From IMG/VR virus record IMGVR_UViG_3300022918_000092, positions 1 through 38,851 of that record: DNA of 38,851 nucleotides, one strand, 5' to 3'. Below, in pieces: positions 1 through 9,254 of the stretch. The notes beneath the pieces are model-generated. The model did not search any database. It saw only the letters and a program-made list of their open reading frames with translations, and was not told where the DNA came from. The stretch is from a virus. Both the position numbers and the translations under genes were made by a program. Each line of letters begins with the position of its first letter. Positions within the stretch are counted from its first letter, which is position 1.

Positions 1-119
1 TCGCTGGCCTGAAAAAAGCGTCGATCGAGATCGACCGTAAGGTTCTGGCTGATCTGGCAGTGAACGAAAAAGCGGCGTTTGCTGCGATTGTCGAGAAAGC
101 TAAAGCCACTTTGGCCTAA
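1..119 (+). CDS. rplT: 50S ribosomal protein L20, C-terminal end
   Basis: The first 39 codons are open in the frame starting at base 3 and end in TAA at 117-119. The peptide (key stretch [19 protein letters not shown]) matches the C-terminus of L20, a 23S rRNA-binding protein needed early in 50S assembly. The N-terminal two thirds lie outside the window. In gammaproteobacteria rplT lies just upstream of pheST, and that order is kept here. A hairpin follows the stop codon directly. Confidence 0.93.
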
Positions 120-131
120 GTCCCCGACAAT

Positions 132-161
132 CACCGGGTCTCAGTTTTTCTGAGCCCGGTG
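132..161 (+). terminator. Hairpin after rplT
   Basis: CACCGGG-T-CTCAG and CTGAGCCCGGTG pair around a T5 loop, with one bulged T. There is no clear T-tract after the stem. It probably ends or attenuates infC-rpmI-rplT transcription before pheS. Confidence 0.6.
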
Positions 162-172
162 TTAAACGTCAT

Positions 173-1243
<1,071 letters not shown>

Positions 1244-1324
1244 GGCGCTTGGCGATGGGCAGCCAAAGAGGCCGCCATCGCAGAGCACCGGGGTCGCCCG
1301 TAACGAACTTTTTTGGAGAGCAGG

Positions 1325-3703
1325 ATGAAATTCAGTGAACAATGGTTGCGCGGCTGGGTAAGCCCGCAAGTGTCCCGGGACGAGCTGGTTGCTCGTCTGT
1401 CGATGGCCGGCCTTGAAGTCGATAGCGTCACTTTGGCTGCTGGTGAATTCAGCGGCGTGATCGTCGGCGAAGTGCTGAGCACCGAGCAACACCCGGATGC
1501 CGATAAACTGCGCGTCTGTCAGGTCAGCAATGGCTCGGAAACCTTCCAGGTTGTCTGCGGTGCACCGAACGTGCGTCCAGGCCTGAAGATCCCGTTCGCC
1601 ATGATCGGTGCCGAGCTGCCGGGCGACTTCAAGATCAAAAAAGCCAAGCTGCGCGGCGTTGAATCCAACGGCATGCTGTGCTCCCAGTCCGAGCTGCAAG
1701 TGGGCGAGGGCAATGACGGCCTGATGGAGCTGCCTGCCGATGCACCGGTGGGGCATGATTTTCGTGAGTACCTTGGGCTGGATGATGCCAGCATCGAAGT
1801 CGACCTGACGCCAAATCGCGGCGACTGCCTGTCACTGGCGGGCCTGGCCCGGGAAGTCGGCGCGCTGTACGCAACTGAGGTGACGGTCCCGGCTGTCGCC
1901 GCAGTGCCAGTCACTCACGATGAAGTGCGTCCGGTTGACGTGTTGGCCAGCGCTGCCTGCCCTCGTTATCTGGGGCGCATCATTCGCAATGTCGACCTGT
2001 CGCGACCAACGCCGCTATGGATGGTTGAGCGCCTGCGCCGTTCCGATATTCGGAGCATTGATGCCGTTGTCGACATCACCAACTATGTGATGATCGAACT
2101 CGGTCAACCGCTGCACGCGTTTGATCTGAAAGAGATCAACGGTGGTATTCGCGTACGCATGGCAGAAGAGGGCGAAAAGCTTGTTCTGCTGGATGGCCAG
2201 GAAGTCACCCTGCGGGCGGACACCCTGGTTATTGCTGACCACCAGCGCGCTTTGGCCATCGCCGGAGTGATGGGTGGTGAGCACAGCGGAGTTTCCAGCG
2301 AAACCCGTGACGTGTTCCTCGAAAGCGCCTTCTTCGATCAGATTGCTGTTGCTGGCAAAGCCCGCTCTTATGGGCTGCATACCGACGCTTCGCACCGTTA
2401 CGAGCGCGGTGTCGACTGGCAGTTGGCTCGAAAGGCAATGGAACGAGCTACTGGCCTGTTGCTGGAAATCACCGGTGGCGAAGCTGGCCCCGTGATTGAA
2501 ACTGTCAGCGAAAAAGATTTGCCTGCCATTGCCCCGGTCACTCTGCGTGCTGAGCGTATCGAGCAGATGCTGGGTCTGAGAATGGACCCTGCTGAAGTTG
2601 AGGGGTTGTTGACTGGCCTTGGCCTGAGCGTTTCCGCTGTAGCAGCAGGGCAGTGGCAGGTTGAAGTGCCAAGTCATCGCTTCGACATCAGCCTTGAGGT
2701 TGACCTGATTGAAGAGCTGGCACGTCTGTATGGCTACAACCGTCTGCCGGTTCGTTACCCCCAGGCGCGTCTGGCTCCGCAGGCCAAGGCTGAAGCCCGC
2801 AGTGACTTGCCTGAACTACGCCGTTTGCTGGTGGCTCGTGGTTATCAGGAAGCCATTACCTACAGTTTCATCGACCCTAAACAGTTCGAGCTTTTCAGTC
2901 CCGGCGTTCAGCCGCTGATGCTGGCAAACCCGATTTCCAATGACATGGCGGCAATGCGCGCTTCATTGTGGCCGGGTCTGGTCAAGTCTCTGCAACACAA
3001 CCTCAATCGTCAGCAGGATCGTGTCCGCCTGTTTGAAAGTGGTTTGCGTTTCGTCGGTCAGCTGGACGGCCTGAAGCAAGAGCCGATGTTGGCGGGTGTG
3101 GTGTGCGGTAGCCGACTGCCCGAAGGGTGGGCGCAAGGTCGCGACGTTGTCGACTTCTTTGACGTCAAAGCTGATGTTGAAGCGGTGCTGGGTTTCGCGG
3201 GTGCGCTGGATGCCTTCACATTCATGCCGGGTAAACACCCCGCGCTGCATCCTGGTCAGACTGCCCGCATCGAACGCGATGGCCGTGAAGTCGGCTATGT
3301 TGGCGCCATTCACCCTGAACTGTCGAAAACCTTGGGACTGGATCGTCCAGTGTTCGTTTTCGAGCTGGTACTGGCTGAAGTTGCACTGGGTAAAATGCCG
3401 AAATTCCAGGAGTTGTCGCGGTTTCCTGAAGTCCGACGTGACCTGGCGCTGATCGCAGATGAAGGCGTCGCCGCGACTGCAGTGCTCGAGGTTATTCGAG
3501 AAAATGCAGGCGAATGGCTCACAGACCTCAGGCTATTTGACGTCTATCAAGGTAAAGGCATTGATCCGCATAGAAAAAGCCTTGCAGTCGGCTTGACCTG
3601 GCAGCATCCATCGCGCACTCTTAACGACGATGAGGTCAATGCGGCGACGCATAAAATCCTCACCTCACTCGAGGAAAGGTTAAACGCCACGTTAAGGAAG
3701 TAG
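1325..3703 (+). CDS. pheT: Phenylalanine--tRNA ligase beta subunit
   Basis: This is the large PheRS subunit, which carries the tRNA-binding and editing domains. It has 792 residues, the usual size in Pseudomonas. In order there are an N-terminal OB-fold tRNA-binding domain (about 40-150, with the VVCGAPNVRPGLKIPFAMIG region), B3/B4 editing domain, B5 domain, a catalytic-like core, and a C-terminal ferredoxin-fold anticodon-binding domain ending near SLEERLNATLRK. I chose ATG 1325 because GGAGAG lies just upstream; a TTG at 1313 is in frame but has no better ribosome site. ihfA starts 3 bases after the stop, so translation is probably coupled. Confidence 0.98.
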   Translation: MKFSEQWLRGWVSPQVSRDELVARLSMAGLEVDSVTLAAGEFSGVIVGEVLSTEQHPDADKLRVCQVSNGSETFQVVCGAPNVRPGLKIPFAMIGAELPGDFKIKKAKLRGVESNGMLCSQSELQVGEGNDGLMELPADAPVGHDFREYLGLDDASIEVDLTPNRGDCLSLAGLAREVGALYATEVTVPAVAAVPVTHDEVRPVDVLASAACPRYLGRIIRNVDLSRPTPLWMVERLRRSDIRSIDAVVDITNYVMIELGQPLHAFDLKEINGGIRVRMAEEGEKLVLLDGQEVTLRADTLVIADHQRALAIAGVMGGEHSGVSSETRDVFLESAFFDQIAVAGKARSYGLHTDASHRYERGVDWQLARKAMERATGLLLEITGGEAGPVIETVSEKDLPAIAPVTLRAERIEQMLGLRMDPAEVEGLLTGLGLSVSAVAAGQWQVEVPSHRFDISLEVDLIEELARLYGYNRLPVRYPQARLAPQAKAEARSDLPELRRLLVARGYQEAITYSFIDPKQFELFSPGVQPLMLANPISNDMAAMRASLWPGLVKSLQHNLNRQQDRVRLFESGLRFVGQLDGLKQEPMLAGVVCGSRLPEGWAQGRDVVDFFDVKADVEAVLGFAGALDAFTFMPGKHPALHPGQTARIERDGREVGYVGAIHPELSKTLGLDRPVFVFELVLAEVALGKMPKFQELSRFPEVRRDLALIADEGVAATAVLEVIRENAGEWLTDLRLFDVYQGKGIDPHRKSLAVGLTWQHPSRTLNDDEVNAATHKILTSLEERLNATLRK

Positions 3704-3706
3704 CGT

Positions 3707-4009
3707 ATGGGGGCTCTGACGAAAGCTGAGATGGCCGAACGTCTGTACGAAGAGCTGGGCCTGAATAAACGAGAAGCCAAGGAATTGGTGGAGCTGTTCT
3801 TCGAGGAAATCAGGCACGCTCTGGAAGATAACGAGCAGGTCAAATTGTCCGGATTCGGCAATTTCGACCTGCGAGATAAACGCCAGCGTCCAGGTAGAAA
3901 CCCGAAGACCGGGGAAGAAATTCCTATCACGGCTCGCCGTGTAGTCACGTTCCGTCCAGGGCAGAAGTTGAAAGCCCGAGTTGAGGCATATGCTGGAACC
4001 AAGTCATAA
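3707..4009 (+). CDS. ihfA: Integration host factor alpha subunit
   Basis: This nucleoid protein forms a heterodimer with IhfB that bends DNA in transcription, replication and phage site-specific recombination. The 100 residues match Ihf[21 protein letters not shown] at the start, then [10 protein letters not shown], then the DNA-intercalating arm [14 protein letters not shown] with its proline. It follows pheT by 3 bases in the conserved pheST-ihfA operon. IHF is a usual co-factor of lambda-type integrases, so the prophage has inserted a short distance from a gene whose product it probably needs. That link is by known biology, not by sequence evidence here. Confidence 0.98.
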   Translation: MGALTKAEMAERLYEELGLNKREAKELVELFFEEIRHALEDNEQVKLSGFGNFDLRDKRQRPGRNPKTGEEIPITARRVVTFRPGQKLKARVEAYAGTKS

Positions 4010-4346
4010 CGATGAGCTCCCGCCGATTCCTGGCAAACGCTACTTCACCATTGGTGAGGTCAGTGAGCTCTGCGCGGTAAAACCGCACGTTCTGCGTTAT
4101 TGGGAGCAGGAGTTTCCTCAACTCAACCCCGTAAAGCGCCGCGGTAATCGCCGGTATTATCAGCGTGAAGACGTTTTGATGATCCGGCAGATTCGTGGCT
4201 TGCTCTACGAGCAGGGTTTCACCATCGGCGGTGCGCGGTTGCGCATGACGGCGGGAGAGCCCAAGGATGAAACCCAGGAGTACAAGCAATTGCTCCGGGA
4301 AATGATCGTCGAGCTTGAAGACGTTCTGGTGGTTTTGGCCAAATAG
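3990..4346 (+). CDS. MerR-family transcriptional regulator
   Basis: This 118-residue protein begins with an N-terminal MerR winged helix: [20 protein letters not shown] is helix-turn-helix 1, and the wing contains [14 protein letters not shown] short helical dimerisation tail follows ([20 protein letters not shown]). No C-terminal effector or cysteine metal site is present, so the signal is unknown. ATG 3990 overlaps the ihfA stop by 20 bases, so expression is tied to the pheST-ihfA operon. An in-frame TTG at 3981 is less likely. It lies directly before tRNA-Pro, an arrangement common in Pseudomonas. Confidence 0.9.
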   Translation: MLEPSHNDELPPIPGKRYFTIGEVSELCAVKPHVLRYWEQEFPQLNPVKRRGNRRYYQREDVLMIRQIRGLLYEQGFTIGGARLRMTAGEPKDETQEYKQLLREMIVELEDVLVVLAK

Positions 4347-4361
4347 AAGTCGGTCAGATAC

Positions 4362-4390
4362 TTCCATAATTCAAAAGCTTAGGTTATATT
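4362..4390 (+). promoter_or_regulatory. Possible tRNA-Pro promoter
   Basis: TATATT at 4385-4390 is a fair -10 box. A weak -35 (TTCCAT, 4362-4367) sits 17 bases upstream. The tRNA begins 42 bases after the -10 box. The -35 match is poor, so this is tentative. Confidence 0.4.
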
Positions 4391-4432
4391 CCTCGAAGTT
4401 TTCGCACTTAGCGAAGCTGATACACGCCTAGT

Positions 4433-4509
4433 CGGGGCGTAGCGCAGCCCGGTAGCGCACTTGCATGGGGTGCAAGGGGTCGAGTGTTCGAATCACTCCG
4501 TCCCGACCA
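4433..4509 (+). tRNA. tRNA-Pro (anticodon GGG)
   Basis: This is a 77-nt cloverleaf. The acceptor arm CGGGGCG pairs with CGTCCCG, and CCA is encoded at 4507-4509. The anticodon stem CTTGC/GCAAG encloses loop ATGGGGT with anticodon GGG. The T arm GAGTG-TTCGAAT-CACTC is perfect. The gene is intact. It is immediately followed by the phage integrase gene in the opposite orientation, so its 3' part is the likely attB/attL core. Confidence 0.97.
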
Positions 4510-4521
4510 TTTATTCTGTAG

Positions 4522-4556
4522 ACGGCTCAAGCACTTACGGTGTTTGAGCCGTTTTC
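4522..4556 (+). terminator. Intrinsic terminator after tRNA-Pro
   Basis: ACGGCTCAAGCAC (4522-4534) pairs with GTGTTTGAGCCGT (4540-4552) around TTACG, with one G-U pair, and is followed by TTTTC. It ends tRNA-Pro transcription. It lies in the attachment region, so it may be host DNA or the first phage DNA. Confidence 0.75.
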
Positions 4557-4570
4557 ATTTCTGACCCCAT

Positions 4571-4600
4571 AATCAAAACAGAATCAAAATAAAATCAAAA
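4571..4600. repeat. Three AATCAAAA repeats, likely integrase arm sites
   Basis: AATCAAAA occurs at 4571-4578, 4582-4589 and 4593-4600, an exact 11-bp period (one helical turn). The repeats lie between the tRNA-Pro attachment region and the integrase stop codon. Lambda-type integrases bind short direct repeats in the arms of attP through their N-terminal domain. The position and spacing suggest that role; it is inferred. Confidence 0.55.
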
Positions 4601-4602
4601 CG

Positions 4603-5712
4603 TCAGCCCGAAATCTCCTTGATATCGAGGTCAGCGACTACCTCTGACCAGATGATGTCGTTGTGGTCTTTCTGGTAATTCCGCGTCATCCCCTCCGTTG
4701 TATGCCCCGCAATTCTTTGCCCGTCCTTGCCCGCCCGCTTGTACAGGTGGAGCGACAACGCGCGCACCTCATGAAAGCCTGGCTGCTCGGCCTCGGTCCA
4801 CTTGCTGTAGCAACCTGCAGCGTCCCTCGCGTCCTTGAACGCTCTCGTCAGAAACCTTTCCTCGACCTTCGTCCAATGCTCTTTGCCCCGTGCCTGGGAT
4901 TGTTTTTTCCGCTCTGGCTTTCGGTGGATCAGAAAAGGGGATGCGATGTCGTCACGGCATCGCGATATCACCGCGGCCAGTTCTTTCGTAAGAGCAAATT
5001 TGATCCAGCCCGCGTCACTGGCCTTTTCTGTTTTGCTCTGAATCACGTGCAGGCCGCCGTCGTGCACATCGCTGAATTTCATGCTCAGCACGTCGCCTCG
5101 GCGCTGGGCAGTGATGAGTGCCAGGTCGATGGCATTCTGTAACCAAGGCGGGGAGGCCTCGCGAATAGCCTTCAGCCCCTCAATGGTGTGCCGCTTGCGT
5201 GTCTTCTTCTCGATCTTTGGAATCGTGCTCGCAGCGGGGTTATCCGGGCAGAGACCCTTTGACGCGGCATGATTAAAAACGTCAACCAGCAGCGCCCGTG
5301 TCTGGTTCGCGCCACGTGCTGTCATGCCGTCGAGCATTTCCGCGATGTGTCGGATCGTGATCTGGTCTATGGGCTGGTCACCAAAAGCGGCCTTTATCTG
5401 CTTAGCACGGACCTTGTACAGTGCCAGCGTGGCCTTTGCCAGCTCACGCGGTGGGAGGATTTCGCGCTCATAGGTATCCAGGAACGAATACAAGGTCTGC
5501 GTTCCGCCCATGACGCCAGATACCAAATCAGTCCCCCCCATGAGCAAACTGTTCAGCTGCTTTGCTGCCTGGACCGCCTTATGCCGATCCGTGCCCATGC
5601 CGTGCCATGCCCCAGTGTCGGGTCGGCGGTACTTGAATGATTCGCCGCCGTTATTGGCATAGAGATTTGGCGGTAGCCCCTTGTGCCTGGGGCTGCGGGG
5701 GCGTGGCGACAT
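4603..5712 (-). CDS. int: Tyrosine recombinase, prophage integrase (lambda Int type)
   Basis: This 369-residue integrase should catalyse insertion and excision of the prophage at tRNA-Pro. The N-terminal arm-binding domain (about 1-60, with a KYRRPDTG stretch) is followed by a SAM-like core-binding domain (about 70-160) and the catalytic domain. All six catalytic positions are visible: Arg204 (TAQRRGDV), Lys227 (IQSKTEK), His314 and Arg317 (FHEVRALS), His337 (AGHTTEGM) and the nucleophile Tyr346 (RNYQKDH). Its 3' end faces the tRNA gene and its start overlaps the excisionase stop by one base. It is unrelated in detail to the second recombinase at 20042-21319. It appears intact. Confidence 0.95.
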   Translation of the reverse strand: MSPRPRSPRHKGLPPNLYANNGGESFKYRRPDTGAWHGMGTDRHKAVQAAKQLNSLLMGGTDLVSGVMGGTQTLYSFLDTYEREILPPRELAKATLALYKVRAKQIKAAFGDQPIDQITIRHIAEMLDGMTARGANQTRALLVDVFNHAASKGLCPDNPAASTIPKIEKKTRKRHTIEGLKAIREASPPWLQNAIDLALITAQRRGDVLSMKFSDVHDGGLHVIQSKTEKASDAGWIKFALTKELAAVISRCRDDIASPFLIHRKPERKKQSQARGKEHWTKVEERFLTRAFKDARDAAGCYSKWTEAEQPGFHEVRALSLHLYKRAGKDGQRIAGHTTEGMTRNYQKDHNDIIWSEVVADLDIKEISG

Positions 5713-5951
5713 TAGGCGGCTCCCCTGAGCACGGAATCAACCAAGTCGTTCCCGGTTGCGTTTTGGTATGAAGTCCAGTCGATGAACCAGAGCTTTCCGA
5801 CCCGTTCACCGGGCAGAGCGTCATTCCTGATCTGATTGCGGATAGCTTGGGAGCACAGCGGCGTGCCGTTCTCACCCCATACACGCCGCTGAAACTCGCT
5901 GATTTTCACCAGTTCGCGGCGCGCCGGTACTGCTGGGCGCTTAGATTTCAT
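5712..5951 (-). CDS. xis: Excisionase-like small DNA-binding protein
   Basis: This 79-residue basic protein is encoded directly upstream of int, with its stop overlapping the int start. It shows the winged-helix pattern of phage excisionases: VKISEFQRRVWGENGTPLCS then QAIRNQIRNDALPGERVGKLWFIDW, resembling the helix and wing of the Xis/AlpA/MerR fold. Xis proteins bend attL/attR DNA and turn Int towards excision. GGAG lies 6 bases before the ATG at 5951. The call rests on position and residue pattern. The 193 bases further upstream hold no convincing gene. Confidence 0.75.
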   Translation of the reverse strand: MKSKRPAVPARRELVKISEFQRRVWGENGTPLCSQAIRNQIRNDALPGERVGKLWFIDWTSYQNATGNDLVDSVLRGAA

Positions 5952-6144
5952 GTGATGCTCCGTGCCGGACTATTGCGGCAGAGTGAGTCGTTAATCGATC
6001 TGGTAGTACACGTGGCAGTCGACGTCTTGGGCTTTAAGCGATTTCTGGATCGCCAAAACCCCTGTGGCTACTTAACGAGTAGGATCTCTGTCGATTTTCA
6101 GGTCATAATCGACGATCCTTGTGCTACATGTGTGGAGAGATGTA

Positions 6145-6492
6145 TTGGACGTCAAGATATTTTATGGAAGTGTAGAGCTCATTACTTCTGGGATAGTGCA
6201 TGTAGTAGGTGATCATTTAAAGATGACGATTGATGGGTTACCCATCGACGTATTCTTTTTGGATGATGCGCACGGGCCTAGATGGGCTACTGATGGCGCG
6301 GATAATCGACTCGAACTAAAACTCTATAACTTAAATGGACTTATGCCGGAAGGTCGAATTGAGCCAATACCCGTGGCTTCGAACGAACGGGGCGATATTC
6401 TCCTAAGTTTTCGCGTTGGAGTTATCGACAAAGCTCGATCCTTGAGAGTTTTCGAGTACTCGCTTTTCCAAGAAGGTAGCTCCGATGTCTGA
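6145..6492 (+). CDS. Hypothetical cargo protein (possibly DUF6864 family)
   Basis: This protein of about 115 residues is encoded on the strand opposite to the surrounding left operon. I chose TTG 6145 because GGAGAG (6134-6139) lies 5 bases upstream; GTG 6121 is the longest alternative. The sequence looks soluble and beta-rich (DVKIFYGSVELITSGIVHVV, then MTIDGLPIDVFFLDD, then VRVFEYSLF-like strands at the end). It resembles what I recall of DUF6864 domain proteins, a group without known function; this needs a profile search. It is richer in AT than its neighbours. The next gene overlaps it by 8 bases, so the two form a unit, probably acquired cargo. Confidence 0.7.
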   Translation: MDVKIFYGSVELITSGIVHVVGDHLKMTIDGLPIDVFFLDDAHGPRWATDGADNRLELKLYNLNGLMPEGRIEPIPVASNERGDILLSFRVGVIDKARSLRVFEYSLFQEGSSDV

Positions 6493-6790
6493 AGTACACT
6501 CTAAGGGCAGCAGTGGCGGGGCATTTGGCAGGCAATCTCCCCAAGCCAAAACCTCTAGCTCGGGAAGGATAGCTGAGACGATAGGCACCGGTGAAAATGC
6601 AAAGAACTCTATCGTATGGATGACCATAACTTGGAGTTTTTTCATCGGGACCGGCCTAAGCCTTTTATTCTTCTCTTTGGTAGTTGCGTATAAGGATTTT
6701 AACTATATCGAGCAAATTAGATCCGTCTGGGCAATGTTTATCCCAATTATCACCTTAGCTTTGGGTTATGCATTCGGGAAGAGCAAGTAG
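6485..6790 (+). CDS. Small two-helix membrane protein, partner of the preceding gene
   Basis: This 101-residue protein has a Ser/Gly-rich soluble N-terminus of about 40 residues. Two hydrophobic helices follow (about 45-68, IVWMTITWSFFIGTGLSLLF, and about 80-97, AMFIPIITLALGYAF), and it ends in GKSK. It is predicted to sit in the inner membrane with both ends on the same side. ATG 6485 overlaps the upstream stop by 8 bases, so translation is coupled. A soluble protein paired with a small membrane protein in opposite-strand phage cargo suggests superinfection exclusion or host defence. This is inference. No family is recognised. Confidence 0.7.
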   Translation: MSEVHSKGSSGGAFGRQSPQAKTSSSGRIAETIGTGENAKNSIVWMTITWSFFIGTGLSLLFFSLVVAYKDFNYIEQIRSVWAMFIPIITLALGYAFGKSK

Positions 6791-6815
6791 TGGGGTTGCT
6801 GAGTCTCAGCGGTCG

Positions 6816-8895
6816 TTACGCAGCGCATATGTCGACGTAGCAGCTTGGCCACGGGTCGTTGGCTTGGGCGATCGCCGCCATGGGAGGCGGGCTGACGCTG
6901 TTGCCACACATGTGCACTTGCTGGGTTTTGGTGAATGGTTTGCCGTCTGCGCCCTTGTCGATGATGTAGTCGGCGGGGAAGCCCTGCGCCTTATACAGCT
7001 CCGCAGGTTGCAGCATCCGAAGGCAGATGTCGACGATCACGTAGGGCGTGCCCTTGACCATCACGGTTACCAGCGCCAAGCGATCCTTGGTGGTGATCGT
7101 TGGCGCGGGCTGGTCGCAACTGCTCATGTTCTCGGTGCCGTAGTAACTGATCAGGAAGGCGGCGACCCGTAGCGCGCCTTCTTCATGCTCCGGGGAGAGC
7201 TTGAACGAGACGACTGAGCTTTTGCCGCCACCACCGGCTGTAACCGTTGGCGCTGGCTCGTCCAAGCCCTGGCCGACGCTGGCGCCGAACTGACGCTCCA
7301 TGAATGCCGACACCAGGCCGTGATGGGTGCCGCCGGCGCTGATGGTGTGCAGCGGGTCGTTCAGGTGGCGGGCATCGCAGTTACCGCGCAAGTGCACCAG
7401 GTTCGCGGCCACCAGTTGTTGCTGACTGCCGGTGTTGGTGACCGTTGTCATTGGCTCGTCAGCGCCCTTGGCGTGGGTGGCGTTGAAGCCGCCATTCATT
7501 TGGGCCATGAAGACGGTGCTGATGGACTGTCCGCCGCCACTGGCAGTAACGGTGCCGACTGGGCCGCAGATGTCGTTCACACCGTGGCTGCGTCGTTTGG
7601 TTTTTCCTGATCCTTCACCGTGCCCAGCCTGAACGATGTAGGCCGATGCGAGCGCGCGATGGTTTTGAGTCATGAGCGAGCCCGCTGGTTGGTCGACGCC
7701 GACTGGCTTACCCGCGTATTCAGGACCGCCAGCCCCGACCATTACCGGGCTGATCAGTGTCAGTTCGCCGCGATTGGCGCAAGTGACTGTTGGCAACGGT
7801 TCCATTGGATCGTTAATGCGATCGCTGCCCTGGTGAGTGGCTGGCGCGATAACTGGGCTGACAACCGAGAAGGCGCCGCCTTTCGGGTAAGAAGTTACGG
7901 TTCGCAGCGGCTCATGTGCCGACTGCACAGCTTCGCCAGACCAGTTAGCAATCGGCACGATGAAGGGTGTCGGGTTGTCGATCACAAACTTCTTCATGCC
8001 CTTGGCTACGCGTCGAAGGGTGGCGGGGGCCAGGTCCTTCTTACGGCCGAAAATGCTTTTGCCGAGGTCGCTGAAGTCGATGCACTCAGCGGCGGTGCGC
8101 CAAGGCTTCTGACCTTTGGCGGGTTTCTTGGCGTGCGTCGGCTCTGGCCAGACAATCGGCTGCCCATCGCAGCGGGCCAGCATGAACAGACGCTCACGGC
8201 TGGTTGGTGCGCCGAAGTCACAGGCCTTGATCACCTTCCACTCAACGACGTAGCCCATGCCCTCAAGCAGAGCCACGAAGCCATGTGCGGCCGCGATGTT
8301 TAGGATCAGGGACCAAAAACTGATTCTCGACCGGAACACGCTCACCAGGTGAGGCTACCCGGTTGATCGTCTTACCTTTGCTCGTTGGGTGCGGAACTTG
8401 GTCAAGCGTCACCACGCGGCCGGTGGCTTTGTCGCGCTTTGCAATCAATCGACCCCATTGCAGGATTTGTTTGACGTTCTCCAGGCTCATCACCCGGGGT
8501 TTCTTCTTGCCGCCCCACTTGAGACCGATCCATGAAAGGTTACGAATCTCACGCTTGCGCGGTTGGCCGCCGGCCGCCTGGCTGTGATGGGTACAATCCG
8601 GAGACATGTGAAACCAGCCAACTGCGCGCCCGCCGCATTCCGTGTCCGGATCACCCTCGAACACGTCAGTGGTGAAGTGCTTGGTGTGCGGGTGGTTGAC
8701 GGTGTGCATGCTGATCGCCGCCGGACTGTGGTTTTTCGCCACGGTGACAGCGCGGCCCAGCCCGATTTCCAGCCCGGTACCGGCACCGCCGCCACCGCAG
8801 AAGAAGTCGACAACGATTTCATCGTCTTGCGTGTTGAAGCCAAGGCCGTACTGGGTTTTGAAATCGAAGGGGTGTTTCTTCTGGTGAGCGGACAT
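6816..8895 (-). pseudogene. DNA cytosine-5 methyltransferase, frameshifted
   Basis: Two overlapping frames together give one C5-methyltransferase. The N-terminal frame (8895 to 8263) has motif I VVDFFCGGGGAGTGLEIGLG, the catalytic-Cys motif SPDCTHHSQ (this subfamily has SPDC in place of PPCQ) and motif VI SLENVKQIL. It stays collinear with the family up to VPDPKHRGRTW, then runs into a stop at 8265-8263. The C-terminal frame (about 8280 to 6816) continues with FVALLEGMGYVVEW, motif VIII SRERLF and motif X MCGNSVSPPP. The frame changes between 8266 and 8280. The target-recognition part holds about eight degenerate DEPxPTVT-like repeats. The intact enzyme would protect phage DNA from restriction. 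GAGG precedes ATG 8895. Confidence 0.85.
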
Positions 8896-9027
8896 AGATC
8901 ATCCTCGCCGGTGTGGCGTGTTCGTTGAAGTGGGTTTGGAATTGCCGGATTAGCCGTTATAGCGACGTGATTTAAAGCCGTGTCGAGGCCGGCCTAAACT
9001 CAAATCTCAACCCCAGAGGGTGCCGAG

Positions 9028-9246
9028 ATGACCGACAAGCACGTAATGGAACTGAAGCAGGCGCTCATCGCCGTATTGGCAACGGCGGCGAGCATGGGCA
9101 TTGATATTGACGAGCTTTCAGAGCTGGCGGCCGAGGACCTGGCCGCAGATGATGCGCCTGAATGGTTCGACCAATTCAAGCCTGGTGCTGTGCAGGAGCT
9201 TCGCCGGTGCCGAGACTTGGTGAATGGTACGGATCACGCTGGCTGA
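9028..9246 (+). CDS. Hypothetical small acidic protein
   Basis: This 72-residue protein is rich in Asp, Glu and Ala and predicted helical (MELKQALIAVLATAASMGID, then IDELSELAAEDLAADDAPEW). GAGGG lies 7 bases before ATG 9028. It is encoded on the plus strand between minus-strand genes, so it needs its own promoter or is read through from elsewhere. The family is not recognised. Its acidity and size would fit a DNA mimic or inhibitor, but nothing else supports that. Confidence 0.5.
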   Translation: MTDKHVMELKQALIAVLATAASMGIDIDELSELAAEDLAADDAPEWFDQFKPGAVQELRRCRDLVNGTDHAG

Positions 9247-9254
9247 TATTTGGG

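Noticed and set aside
5985-6055. Short minus-strand frame ending DVDCHVYYQID upstream of xis
   Set aside because: Only about 21 codons from a TTG, no ribosome site; at best a remnant.
7620-8303. 227-codon plus-strand open frame inside the methyltransferase locus
   Set aside because: The minus-strand reading carries the conserved methyltransferase motifs; the plus-strand frame has no recognisable feature.
8315-8319. A5/T5 run as a phase-variable tract of the methyltransferase
   Set aside because: The run is short and the reading frame is collinear with the family well past it (to GRTW), so the shift is further downstream.
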